A program made the translations under genes and the position numbers. The notes below the pieces were generated by a model. That model made no database searches, was not told the origin of the DNA, and was given only the letters and a program-made list of their open reading frames with translations. Positions 10,228-18,625 of a stretch of 64,000 bases of DNA are shown here, piece by piece. Within the stretch, counting starts at the first letter, position 1, and every line of letters begins with the position of its first letter. This DNA comes from Spongiactinospora rosea (GTDB lineage Bacteria; Actinomycetota; Actinomycetes; Streptosporangiales; Streptosporangiaceae), in assembly GCF_003315795.1 (NCBI RefSeq), contig NZ_QMEY01000002.1, forward strand, positions 434,001 through 498,000, read 5' to 3'.

Positions 10228-11109
10228 ATGCCGCCATTGTCCGGGACATCAGAGCCAGAAGAGCCACCGTCCATCGGCAGCCGATTCGAATCCTGGACAA
10301 AACGCAATCTTCTCGTCGTCGTCCTGGTCTTCGCCGCCCTCCTCCTGTCATCGGTGATCACGATCGGCTCATCGGTCGCCGGCATCCGCGAGTGGTACAC
10401 GGAGACCTTCAACTGGCGGGAGAGCGAGTACGCCAAGCTCACCGGGCTACAGGCGGGCTTCAGCATGGAGATGTTCAAGAAGCGGCTCGGCGACCCGGTG
10501 TTCCGGAACACCGTCCCGGAGTCGAAGCGCAAGCTCACCCAGAGCACTTTCGCCGGACGGGGCTACTGGGCGCACATCATCTCCGATGAGCTGGACGTGG
10601 TGCTCGCCTACTCCGTGACCTCCTGCGACCAGGACTTCCAGCCCACCTTCACGACAAGGACCTCGCCGCCGAGCACGATAACACTGAACAAGACCCCGTT
10701 CCCGGGCGTCGGGCTCGGCGACAACGCGCGAACGGAGATTTTCATCTCCGGCGCGACGTCCAACAGCTACGTGTATCAGTTCCTCTATCAGGGCAACCCG
10801 TCCGGCTACAAAACCTACGGATGGGGGCTGAACGACGCGTGCCCGTGGTACCCGGCCGACGGCAAGCGCGATCTGCCGGACAGCTGGGCCGGCTGGTTCC
10901 TCGGCTCGGAAGGCGTCGAATTCCAGCAGAAGAAGGAACCCGGCCCCAAGATGCGGGAGCTGCTGGCCGTTTCCACCGTCAACACCTATATGGAAACGGC
11001 GCAGTTCGCCGCGATGAGCGAGCAGCAGATCAAAGAACTGTACCCGGCACAGCTCGGCGTGGACCGGGTGACCGTGCGCACCTACCCCCTGGCGGACACG
11101 AACGACTGA
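10228..11109 (+). CDS. Single-pass membrane protein, hypothetical
   Basis: A 293-residue protein with one membrane helix at about residues 28-50 (NLLVVVLVFAALLLSSVITI) and a large soluble C-terminal part. EYAKLTGLQAGFSMEMFKKRLGDPVF just after the helix resembles the start of the ETEC_3214-type domain. Function is unknown. GAAGGA lies upstream of ATG 10228. It is convergent with the pentapeptide-repeat gene. The 250 bp upstream hold no other gene that can be supported. Confidence 0.65.
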   Translation: MPPLSGTSEPEEPPSIGSRFESWTKRNLLVVVLVFAALLLSSVITIGSSVAGIREWYTETFNWRESEYAKLTGLQAGFSMEMFKKRLGDPVFRNTVPESKRKLTQSTFAGRGYWAHIISDELDVVLAYSVTSCDQDFQPTFTTRTSPPSTITLNKTPFPGVGLGDNARTEIFISGATSNSYVYQFLYQGNPSGYKTYGWGLNDACPWYPADGKRDLPDSWAGWFLGSEGVEFQQKKEPGPKMRELLAVSTVNTYMETAQFAAMSEQQIKELYPAQLGVDRVTVRTYPLADTND

Positions 11110-11115
11110 ACCAGG

Positions 11116-11799
11116 TCAGTCCTCGATGGTGATCCCCATCGCACCCGCCAGGGCGTACACGAGGCCCTGGGCGTCCCGGCCGCCGATGGTCGCGCCCCTG
11201 AAGCTGCTCACGCCCCGGATCCCGAGCAGGACGCAGTCGCTGAACCGCGTCTGGTTCATCCGCGCGTTGGAGAACTCCGCCCCGCTCAGATCGCACCCCT
11301 CGAAACGTACGTGGGCCAGCTCGGCGTTCTGGAAATCGGCCTCGGTCAGCGTGCAGTCACGGAATACGACGTTCTTGAAGGTCGAGAACCTGAACCCGGC
11401 CAGCTCCGCCCGGCAGGTGTCGAACACCACGTCGCGAAACGTGCTCTCGGTCCAGGCCGTACCGGTCAGGCGGCTGCCCCGCACGAGGGTCCGGTGCATG
11501 CCGGACACACCGGCCTTCAGGTTCGAGACGTCGCACTGGAGCAGTTCCACATCACTGAACCCGCCCTGCCGCATCCGCACCCCCGCCAGCTTCGCGCCGA
11601 CGAACCTGCACCCCTCGAAGTCGGCCCCCTCCACCCGCCGGGCCGACAGGTCCAGATTCCGGAACTCCAGCGACCGGTAGCCGCCGTCGTCCTCCAGATC
11701 GTGTTCGGGCAGCCGGGCGGCGGTGAGCGGGTCGGCGAGCCGCGGAGCGGCCGGTTCCCGCACCCGCTGGGACGCGGTGCGCTGAGTGCGTTCGGGCAT
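11116..11799 (-). CDS. Pentapeptide-repeat protein
   Basis: A 227-residue protein. From about residue 45 it is a right-handed quadrilateral beta helix of A(D/N)LXX-like repeats: LEFRNLDLSARRVEGADFEG, then ADFQNAELAHVRFEGCDLSG. ATG 11799 is used because the repeat protein has its own N terminus here; the longer frame to 12036 overlaps another gene. Members include gyrase-protecting Qnr/MfpA proteins, but nothing here shows gyrase binding. The C-terminal LVYALAGAMGITIED is the usual cap of actinobacterial homologues. Confidence 0.85.
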   Translation of the reverse strand: MPERTQRTASQRVREPAAPRLADPLTAARLPEHDLEDDGGYRSLEFRNLDLSARRVEGADFEGCRFVGAKLAGVRMRQGGFSDVELLQCDVSNLKAGVSGMHRTLVRGSRLTGTAWTESTFRDVVFDTCRAELAGFRFSTFKNVVFRDCTLTEADFQNAELAHVRFEGCDLSGAEFSNARMNQTRFSDCVLLGIRGVSSFRGATIGGRDAQGLVYALAGAMGITIED

Positions 11800-11851
11800 A
11801 GCGGTAACCCTACGACCGCTCCGCCGTCCGCCGACCGCGATGCGCGGATGC

Positions 11852-12697
11852 CTATTCGTGGGGGTTCTCCAGCCGGAAGAAGTTGCTGGGCTTGCCGTCC
11901 TTGAGATGCTCCTGGTAGATGAAGCGCAGGCCGCGCTCGTCGAAGGTCCGGAACCACTCGTCCCAGTCCAGGTGCTTGAGCCGCTGCCCGCCGTACCCGG
12001 GAAAGTCCAGCCGCAGCACACCCGGCCGCCCGTCATGCTCGGTCCCGGGCACCGTCGCAGGCTCCGCGCCGCGTTCCCTCGCCCAGTTGCCGATCACGTC
12101 ATGGTCGGTGGTGACAAGGGTCTCCCCCGGATGATTCTCGTGCTCCTCGGTCGACCTGATCTCATGTCGCTGGGCCATCACGAACTCCCTTCCCCTCCCC
12201 CATTCCCTACCGTGTTTCCCCCGCCCCCCACCTCCGCCCGGCGGCAAATGTTGCCCAAACCCGGTCTCGTCGAGTAGTGCCCGAGCCGCGTCGTGAAGGT
12301 CGCGCTCATACCGCGGACCATCGTCCAATTCCTCGCGGTAATAGGCCAGAGCAGCGAATTCGTACTCTCGCCGCGTCATCCAGACCTCCCCCGGCGGCAC
12401 TTCGCGCCCGACCTCGGCAATTGCCGTTCCGCCGTCGGCCAGCCCTTCCGCCAGCCCACGCAGCAGCCACCGGACCGCTTCCCGCTCGCCGGGCGCCTCG
12501 ATGCCCAATTCCGCGAGCGAGGCCCGGTACAGCTCACCTATCTCCGCCGAATCCGAGCGCCGGTTCAGCCCGGCCAGTTCCCGCAACGACGGCGAATCGA
12601 CGCCCCGGGCCAATGCCTCGGCCGCGACGGCGGGCACCTCTTCGGGAAACGACCTCCCGGCGGCGTACCGCCACACGAAGTCACGGAAGATCTCCAC
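11852..12697 (-). CDS. Two-part protein: uncharacterised domain fused in frame to a small conserved domain
   Basis: One open frame of 281 codons. Residues 1-150 form a helical uncharacterised domain, then a glycine-rich linker, and from residue 174 a 108-residue unit (MAQRHEIRSTEEHE to the C terminus, with PGVLRLDFPGYGG and DEWF) that looks like a stand-alone actinobacterial protein. That unit has its own start: ATG 12178 with GGGAG 6 nt upstream. Either this is a true fusion with an internal start, or an upstream stop was lost by an indel in the G-rich tract around 12185-12240. The most likely expressed forms are both the full frame and 11852-12178. Confidence 0.6.
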   Translation of the reverse strand: MEIFRDFVWRYAAGRSFPEEVPAVAAEALARGVDSPSLRELAGLNRRSDSAEIGELYRASLAELGIEAPGEREAVRWLLRGLAEGLADGGTAIAEVGREVPPGEVWMTRREYEFAALAYYREELDDGPRYERDLHDAARALLDETGFGQHLPPGGGGGRGKHGREWGRGREFVMAQRHEIRSTEEHENHPGETLVTTDHDVIGNWARERGAEPATVPGTEHDGRPGVLRLDFPGYGGQRLKHLDWDEWFRTFDERGLRFIYQEHLKDGKPSNFFRLENPHE

Positions 12698-12709
12698 CCG
12701 GCCACTCTG

Positions 12710-13174
12710 TCAGCCGCTACCGCCCTGTGCGCGGTTGAGGCGGTTCAGGAAGCGGGCCAGCACCAGGCCGTAGACGATGTGGCCGACCGCCATCACCGCC
12801 GGGCGGCCCGGGCGGTCGCCGGAGATCGGGGGGAGGATGCCGAGTTTCGGTACCCAGCCCTCGTAGCTGACGAACCAGATGCCGAGGGCGTACGCGAGGG
12901 CGGGCAGGGCCGGGGTGGGGCGTCCACGGCAGCAGACCGCGTACACCGCGCCGGAGGCCGCGCCGAAGCCGGCGTGCGCGAACATGCCGACGACCCGCTC
13001 CCCCCGCTTGGGGGAATGCCGGTCGCCCGCCATCGCGGCGCGCGCTATCCGCTTGGGCGGCTGGTCCTCCATCAGCCCGGCCCGGCTGCCCGCCAGCATC
13101 AGGACGCTCATCGCCCCCGTAGCGAGCAGCCCGCCCAGCGCCCCTTTCGCCGCCATCCCCACGAGCTGCCTCAT
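12710..13174 (-). CDS. Membrane protein, DUF1440-like
   Basis: A 154-residue protein with about four membrane segments (LGGLLATGAMSVLMLAG; AHAGFGAASGAVYAVC; LPALAYALGIWFVSYEGW; VGHIVYGLVLARFL). ATGAMS near the start and the late GHIVYG are reminiscent of DUF1440/DUF6789 inner-membrane proteins. Function is unknown. It stands alone between the STAND NTPase and the 11852 gene on the same strand. Confidence 0.65.
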   Translation of the reverse strand: MRQLVGMAAKGALGGLLATGAMSVLMLAGSRAGLMEDQPPKRIARAAMAGDRHSPKRGERVVGMFAHAGFGAASGAVYAVCCRGRPTPALPALAYALGIWFVSYEGWVPKLGILPPISGDRPGRPAVMAVGHIVYGLVLARFLNRLNRAQGGSG

Positions 13175-13225
13175 GTTCGCGCGGAGTACCCCCAGACCGC
13201 CGTACCAATCCCGGACACGCCCCGC

Positions 13226-15541
13226 TCAGCGCCGCGCCGCGAGCAGTTGTTCGATACGCCGGGCGCTCGGATGGCCGATCTCCTGGTAGAGCGCGAGGGC
13301 GCGCAGCAGGCTGTCGGTGGCCGTGGCGTCACGGCCGGCCTCCCGTTGCAGGATGGCGATCTCCTCCATGGCGTTGGCCTCGCCGAGCGGATCGCCGAGA
13401 GCGCGGTACACGGTCACCGCCCGGACCAGGCTCGCCATCGCGGCGCGGTGGTCCCCGGTCGTCCGTTGGACGAAGCCGAGGTTGTGCAGGGCGCTGGCCT
13501 CGCGGAGGCGGTTGCCGAGCGCGCCGTGCAGGTCCATGGACCGGGTCAGGTGATCCGTGGCCGTGCGGTGCTCCCCGGCGTAATGCCGGGCCATGCCAAG
13601 GATCATGAGGGCGTCGGCCTCGCCGAAGCGGTCGCCCAGGCTCCGGTACAGGTGCAGCGCCCTGGTCAGTACGTCGATGGCCGCCGCGTACGCGCCGGCC
13701 TTGAGCCTGCCGGCCCCCAAATTTCTGAGCGCGTTCGCCTCGCCGCTGGGCTCGCCGTGCGCGCGGTACAGCGCGAGCGCCCGATCCAGATGGGCGATGG
13801 CCGCCGTGGGATCGTCCATCCAGTTGCGTAATATGCCGAGGCAGTTGCGCACGCCCGCCTCCGCGAGCGGGCCACCCGCCCGGTGCGCCGAACGTAACGC
13901 GATCTCGTGGAGTTCGAGGGCTTCGTGCCAGTGACCGCGCACCCGCAGGAATCCCAGCATCGCCGGAGGGATCGCCACGGCGTGTCCGGGCCTGTCGTGG
14001 CGGGCGGCGTGGACGACCGCCGCGTGCAGGTTGGCGCGTTCGGCCTCCATCCACAGGACGGCCTTCCCCCAGGTGGACATGTCCGGCACCGACCGCGGTA
14101 CGACACGGACCACCTCGGGCACGCCCACCGAGCGCCCCAGGCTGAGCCGCCGGTCGGCGACGCGGGCGGCGTACAGGTAGTAGTCCAGCAGCCGGTCCAG
14201 GGCGGCGGGCGGGTCGAGGGAGTCGTCCGCGTCGGCCAGGCTCTGGGCGTAGGCGCGTAACAGGTCGTGCGGGCGGTAGCGGCCGGGGGCGGGCTCGTCG
14301 ACGAGGTGGGCGAGGTAGAGCGCGTCCAGTCCGGCGCGGGCCTCGGCCACCGGGATCCCGGCCAGTGCGGCGGCGGCGCACGCGTCGATGTCGCCGCCCA
14401 GGTGCGTGCCCAGACAGCGGAACAGGCGCCGCCGGGACGGTGGCAGGTGCCGGTAGGACATGTCGAACGCCGCGCGTACCGCGCGCTCGCCCGCGGCCAG
14501 TTCGCCCAGCCGGTCCTTCGCGGCGGCCAGAGCGGCGGCGAACATGGGCAGCGGCCGGGCCGGGTGGTGCGCGAGGCGACCGGCCAGCAGGGCGATGGCC
14601 AGCGGCAGATGCCCGCACAGGGCCACGAGCCGGGCGACGGCCTGTGCGCCGGTGCCGGTGGGGGTGCCACGGCGGGCCAGCCGGGTGAACAGCTCGGCGG
14701 CCTGGTCGGGTGGCAGGGTGTCCAGGCTCAGGGAGTCGGTGCCGTCCAGGGCGACCAGGCGGGGGCGGCTGGTGATCAGTACCGTGCAGCCCGCCGTACC
14801 GGGCAGCAACGGCTCGACCTGGGCGGAGTCGGCCGCGTCGTCCAGTACCAGCAGCACCTTCCGGCCGGCCAGCCAGGAACGCCACCGCGCGGCCCGCTCC
14901 TCCGGGGCGTCGGGGATCTCGGAGGCGACCATGCCGGTGGAGGCCAGCAGCCTGCCCAGCACCTCGCCCGGGTCGGCCGGGCGCATGCCAGGGGTGTGCG
15001 CGTGCAGCTCGACGAACACCTGCCCGTCGGGATGGGCGCCGGCGAGCAGGTGCGCCACCCGGACGGCCAGGGCGGTCTTGCCCACGCCGGGCATGCCGTC
15101 GATCGTGTGGACGGCCACGCCGCCGGTGCGCCGCGACACCGGCACCGCTTCGAGCAGGCGGCGCTGTTCGGCGGCGCGGCCGGTGAAGGCGGCCACGTCA
15201 CGCGGCAGTGTGCGCAGGGCGGGGTGCGGGGGCGGCGGCGCGGGCGTACCGGCGAGTATGGCGGGCAGGAGGCGGTGGAGTGCGGGGGCGAGGCCCGGGT
15301 CGGCGTCGAGCAGGTGTCCCAGCCTGGCCCGCCACAATTCTTCGAGTTCCCGCTCGTGATGGGTGTCGTGGTGGCGGCTGAGCCGGTCTCTGGTGGCGTC
15401 CAGGTCACTCGCCACGGCTTCGGCCCGGTCGGGACGGCGGTCGCGGACCCAGGCGACCATCGCCGCGCGCACCTGTGTCCAGGCATCGCCGGCCATCGCG
15501 CCGACCAGCGCCGTCGCGACCGCCACGATCATCGGGTCCAT
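13226..15541 (-). CDS. STAND NTPase (NB-ARC) with TPR repeats
   Basis: A 771-residue signal-transduction ATPase. Residues 1-120 are a helical effector-like N terminus. The Walker A is GMPGVGKTALA (about 149-159) and Walker B VLLVLDDAAD (about 230). LITSRPRL is the NB-ARC sensor, GHLPLAIALLAGRL the GLPLA-type motif and RPHDLLRAYA the winged-helix end. From about residue 510 there are at least six TPR-like repeats. There is no DNA-binding domain, so it is not a SARP. Such proteins oligomerise on ligand sensing, sometimes in phage defence, but no effector domain is recognised here. Confidence 0.85.
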   Translation of the reverse strand: MDPMIVAVATALVGAMAGDAWTQVRAAMVAWVRDRRPDRAEAVASDLDATRDRLSRHHDTHHERELEELWRARLGHLLDADPGLAPALHRLLPAILAGTPAPPPPHPALRTLPRDVAAFTGRAAEQRRLLEAVPVSRRTGGVAVHTIDGMPGVGKTALAVRVAHLLAGAHPDGQVFVELHAHTPGMRPADPGEVLGRLLASTGMVASEIPDAPEERAARWRSWLAGRKVLLVLDDAADSAQVEPLLPGTAGCTVLITSRPRLVALDGTDSLSLDTLPPDQAAELFTRLARRGTPTGTGAQAVARLVALCGHLPLAIALLAGRLAHHPARPLPMFAAALAAAKDRLGELAAGERAVRAAFDMSYRHLPPSRRRLFRCLGTHLGGDIDACAAAALAGIPVAEARAGLDALYLAHLVDEPAPGRYRPHDLLRAYAQSLADADDSLDPPAALDRLLDYYLYAARVADRRLSLGRSVGVPEVVRVVPRSVPDMSTWGKAVLWMEAERANLHAAVVHAARHDRPGHAVAIPPAMLGFLRVRGHWHEALELHEIALRSAHRAGGPLAEAGVRNCLGILRNWMDDPTAAIAHLDRALALYRAHGEPSGEANALRNLGAGRLKAGAYAAAIDVLTRALHLYRSLGDRFGEADALMILGMARHYAGEHRTATDHLTRSMDLHGALGNRLREASALHNLGFVQRTTGDHRAAMASLVRAVTVYRALGDPLGEANAMEEIAILQREAGRDATATDSLLRALALYQEIGHPSARRIEQLLAARR

Positions 15542-15619
15542 CCGAGCACCCCTCCATCACGGCCTGGAGAAGGCTCACTCTAAACACCCGAAGCCGTCAC
15601 GGCATGAATATGACTCGAT

Positions 15620-15639
15620 ACGGTATGCGGTCATACCGT
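15620..15639. promoter_or_regulatory. 8-bp inverted repeat between cupin and STAND genes
   Basis: ACGGTATG (15620-15627) and CATACCGT (15632-15639) are exact reverse complements with a 4-nt loop. It may end the cupin transcript or serve as an operator for the NTPase gene that starts at 15541. Confidence 0.45.
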
Positions 15640-15645
15640 CAGGGG

Positions 15646-15975
15646 TCAGCCTTCGGGGTAGAAGAGGAAGAGGGTGCAGCCGGTGGTGGTCTGGGGGATG
15701 TGGGAGGAGCCGGCCGGGGCGTGGATGAAGGTGCCGGCGGGGTAGTCGCGGGTGCCGTCGTTGAAGGTGCCGGAGAGGACGAAGACCTCCTCGGGGCCCG
15801 GCTCGTGGACGTCGGCTCCCTGCCAGTGGGTGTTCGGGTCCATTTGCAGGATGTGGGCGTGGGCGCCGTTGTCGCCTTTCCACAGGGTGTGGACGCGGAT
15901 GCCCGGGAAGAGTTCGCGGGCGGGGGCGTCGGAGGCGGTGGACCAGGCGTAGCCGGGGAAGTCGGGTGTCGTCAT
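15646..15975 (-). CDS. Cupin domain protein
   Basis: A 109-residue single cupin. HAHILQMDPNTHW with EPGPEEVFVLSGTFNDG forms motif 1, PAGTFIHAPAGSSHIP motif 2. His and Glu metal ligands are present. ATG 15975 gives the complete fold; the much longer frame upstream is the antisense of the AraC gene. It is divergent from that GlxA-type regulator (16046), its likely controller. ChrR-like or small-molecule dioxygenase roles are possible. Confidence 0.85.
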   Translation of the reverse strand: MTTPDFPGYAWSTASDAPARELFPGIRVHTLWKGDNGAHAHILQMDPNTHWQGADVHEPGPEEVFVLSGTFNDGTRDYPAGTFIHAPAGSSHIPQTTTGCTLFLFYPEG

Positions 15976-16045
15976 GGGACCAGCGTGGCGGGCCGGGGCG
16001 GGCGGGCCGAGTGTCTGGAATGACGTCGTGCGGTACTTTCCTGCC

Positions 16046-16993
16046 ATGCATCGTGTGACCGCGCTCGTGCGCCCGGCGCAGTCGACGTTCGAGCTCGCGT
16101 TCGCGGCGCAGGTGTTCGGGGTCGAGCGGCCGGGGCTGGTGACGCGGTACGCCTTCGGGGTGTGCGCCGAGCGGCCCGGGGCGGTCTCGACGCGAGCCGG
16201 GTACGACATGCTGGTGACGGACGGGCTGGACGCACTCGACCGGGCCGACACCGTGATCGTTCCGGGCTGGCTGCCCACGGACGAGGCGCCCTCCCCTGCG
16301 GTGGCCGGGGCGTTGCGCCGTGCGCATGCGCGCGGGGCGCGGGTGGTGAGCATCTGTTCCGGGGCGTTCGCGCTGGCGTACGCCGGGCTGCTGGACGGGC
16401 GGCGGGCGACCACGCACTGGGCGCTGACGGACGAGCTGGCCGCGCGTTTCCCGTACGTCCAGGTGGACCCCGACGTGCTGTACGTGGACCACGGCGACCT
16501 CGCCACCAGCGCCGGGGCCGGGGCGGGCATCGACCTGTGCATCCATCTGGTGCGCAGGGACCAGGGGGCGCGGTACGCGGCGCACATCGCGCGGACCATG
16601 GTCATGCCGCCGCACCGCGAGGGCGGACAGTCGCAGTACGTGCCGCCGCCGCACCCCGGGCAGATCGACGGCACGCTCGCGCCGCTGCTGGAGTGGATCA
16701 CCGGGCGGCTGGGCGAGCAGGTGAGCGTCGAGGCCATGGCCGCGTACGTGGGGCTTTCGGCGCGCACGCTCGCCCGGCGCTTCGCCGAACAGCTCGGCAC
16801 CAGCCCCGGGCAGTGGCTGCTCGCCCAGCGGATCGCCACCGCGCAGGACCTGCTGGAGTCCACCGACCTGCCGCTGGACGCCATCGCCCGCCGCGTCGGC
16901 CTCTCCTCGGCCACCAACCTGCGCAGACGCTTCCACACCGCGCTGGGCACGACCCCCGGCGCCTACCGGCGCGCGTTCCGGGCCAGGGAGTGA
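16046..16993 (+). CDS. GlxA-type AraC transcriptional regulator (DJ-1/PfpI domain)
   Basis: A 315-residue regulator. Residues 1-190 are a class I glutamine-amidotransferase-like (DJ-1/PfpI) domain with VVSICSGAFALAYAGLLDGR holding the nucleophile-elbow Cys. Residues 215-315 carry two HTH motifs of the AraC family (VSVEAMAAYVGLSARTLARR and LDAIARRVGLSSATNLRRRF). ATG 16046 is the natural start. It is divergent from the cupin gene, 70 bp between starts. Confidence 0.9.
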   Translation: MHRVTALVRPAQSTFELAFAAQVFGVERPGLVTRYAFGVCAERPGAVSTRAGYDMLVTDGLDALDRADTVIVPGWLPTDEAPSPAVAGALRRAHARGARVVSICSGAFALAYAGLLDGRRATTHWALTDELAARFPYVQVDPDVLYVDHGDLATSAGAGAGIDLCIHLVRRDQGARYAAHIARTMVMPPHREGGQSQYVPPPHPGQIDGTLAPLLEWITGRLGEQVSVEAMAAYVGLSARTLARRFAEQLGTSPGQWLLAQRIATAQDLLESTDLPLDAIARRVGLSSATNLRRRFHTALGTTPGAYRRAFRARE

Positions 16994-16998
16994 TCGGG

Positions 16999-17238
16999 CT
17001 ACGGTAGCCGCAGCCACTGGTCGGGCGGACCGGACACGGCACGCGCGTCGGCCGGGCGCAGGCCCGCCGCGGCACAGCAGTACGCCAGGGCCTCGCCCTG
17101 GTACAGGAACTCCGCGAGGATCCGATCGGCCGTCAGGTGCCCCCCGGCGTCGCCGCCGCCGGGAAGCGTGTCGGAGTCCACGACGACGCCGTCGCGGGCC
17201 ACCGTGCCCTGATCGCCGCTCTTGGGGTTGTCCGCCAT
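16999..17238 (-). CDS. Small hypothetical protein
   Basis: A 79-residue acidic-to-neutral protein (MADNPKSGDQGTVARDGVVV...) ending 5 bp after the AraC gene on the opposite strand. There are no membrane segments and no known motifs; two adjacent cysteines (YCCAAAGL) occur. No ribosome site is obvious. It is kept because the sequence is non-repetitive and does not shadow another gene. Confidence 0.45.
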   Translation of the reverse strand: MADNPKSGDQGTVARDGVVVDSDTLPGGGDAGGHLTADRILAEFLYQGEALAYCCAAAGLRPADARAVSGPPDQWLRLP

Positions 17239-17642
17239 GGCCTAGCAGACCGGAGTGGGCTCCCAGATGCTCGCGGGAAACCGTTCCGGATCCGGTTCGG
17301 AAAGTGCGGCAAAGGCCCTTGGCCAGCGCGTTCGATGATATCCGGGACCGGTGACATTGCTTTGCCCTCCGGCTCATGGCAGCTTCGGGCAACGACGGGT
17401 ACGGGGCACGGCGATCCCCAGGTCGTGGCCCGGCGGCAACCGTCGGAAAATCGACGCCTACGCGAAGGAGATCGAGACGGCGAAGCCGGTACTGCTCCAC
17501 CACTGGATGTTCACTGTTTGATGGCAGTTCCAAGGCCCGCGCGCGAATGCGCGCGGGCCTCCGGACAGCCCGGGGCGGTCAGGAAACGCGGTTTTCGAGG
17601 AAGCCGGCGAAGGCGGCGGATGTACCGGCGCGCATCCGGGTG
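17239..17642. other. Gene-poor stretch with possible coding remnants
   Basis: No intact gene. One plus-strand frame, ending at TGA 17519, reads ...RRKIDAYAKEIETAKPVLLH..., helix-like but unassigned and without a start. Together with the hydrolase tail that follows, this looks like decayed DNA. Confidence 0.4.
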
Positions 17643-17774
17643 ATGGCGGATTGGTATGCGAAACTCGCGGTCCCGGGAAAGGAGCACACGATTCTCCCGG
17701 GGGCGGGGCACCGCTCGATGTACGAGCAGCCGGAGCGGTTCGCCCGTGGACTCATGCGGTGCGCGTCGCGGTGA
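17643..17774 (+). pseudogene. C-terminal remnant of an alpha/beta hydrolase
   Basis: The frame ending at TGA 17772-17774 reads KLAVPGKEHTILPGAGHRSMY, the usual final strand, catalytic-His loop (GAGH) and helix of an alpha/beta hydrolase. The rest of the domain, including the nucleophile elbow, is missing upstream. It therefore looks like a truncated gene rather than a functional peptide. It lies directly before an intact AraC-type regulator. Confidence 0.6.
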
Positions 17775-17794
17775 ACGGCTCCTAGCATGGGGGC

Positions 17795-18625
17795 ATGCCC
17801 TCCAACGTGCGCGAACGCGGCGCCGCGGCCGGGTGGGACGTGGCGCGGCCGGTCCGGCCCAGCCGGGTGCCGGGTGTCGTCATGGCCGGGTTCCGCGATC
17901 GGGGGCCGGGGCCGTTCGAGGTGCGGGTGGTACCGCATCCGGCGGTCACGCTGGCCGTGGAGTTCGGTGACGGGCCGCTCGTCGTGGACGACGCCGCCGG
18001 GCGGCGGCACCGCGGGACCCTCGCCGTCGGGCTCGCGCCCGGCGCGGTCCGGGTGAGCGGGGAGAACACCGCGTGCGTGCAGGTACGCCTGTCCCCGCTG
18101 GTCGCGCACGCCGTGCTGGGCGATCTGGAGCATGACATGGTGCCACTCGCGGACCTGTGGGGGCGGGACGCGGCGCGGCTTCGGGAACGGCTGGGCGAGG
18201 CCCGGTCGTGGGAGGAGCGGTTCGCGCTGCTGGAGGCGGTGCTCGTTCGCCGGTGCGAGGCAGGGCGCAGGGTGGACCCGGAGGTCGCCTGGGCCTGGGA
18301 CCGCACGGTCGGCAGCCGCGGCTGGGTCAGGATCGAGGACCTGGCGGCCGAGCTGGGCTGGAGCCGTAAGCGGCTGTGGTCCCGGTTCCGCGCGCAGATC
18401 GGGCTGCCGCCCAAGCGCGCCGCCAAGCTGGTCCGCTTCGACCACGCCGCCCACCGGCTCGCCGCGGGCGAACGCCCGGCGCACGTCGCGGCCGACGCTG
18501 GGTACGTCGACCAGTCCCACCTCCACCGCGAGGTCCGCGCCTTCGCCGGTACGACCCCGGCCACCATGCCCGAGGACACCTGGCTCGCCGTGGACGACCT
18601 CGCCTGGGTCAGCGAGGGGCGGTGA
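17795..18625 (+). CDS. AraC family transcriptional regulator
   Basis: A 276-residue regulator. The N-terminal 150 residues are a DUF6597-like/AraC sensor (VVPHPAVTLAVEFGDGPLVV). The C-terminal half has the first HTH (IEDLAAELGWSRKRLWSRF) and the second (AHVAADAGYVDQSHLHREVRAF). The start at ATG 17795 fits the family. It overlaps the convergent S1 protease gene by 17 bp. Its former target may have been the hydrolase whose remnant lies just upstream. Confidence 0.88.
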   Translation: MPSNVRERGAAAGWDVARPVRPSRVPGVVMAGFRDRGPGPFEVRVVPHPAVTLAVEFGDGPLVVDDAAGRRHRGTLAVGLAPGAVRVSGENTACVQVRLSPLVAHAVLGDLEHDMVPLADLWGRDAARLRERLGEARSWEERFALLEAVLVRRCEAGRRVDPEVAWAWDRTVGSRGWVRIEDLAAELGWSRKRLWSRFRAQIGLPPKRAAKLVRFDHAAHRLAAGERPAHVAADAGYVDQSHLHREVRAFAGTTPATMPEDTWLAVDDLAWVSEGR

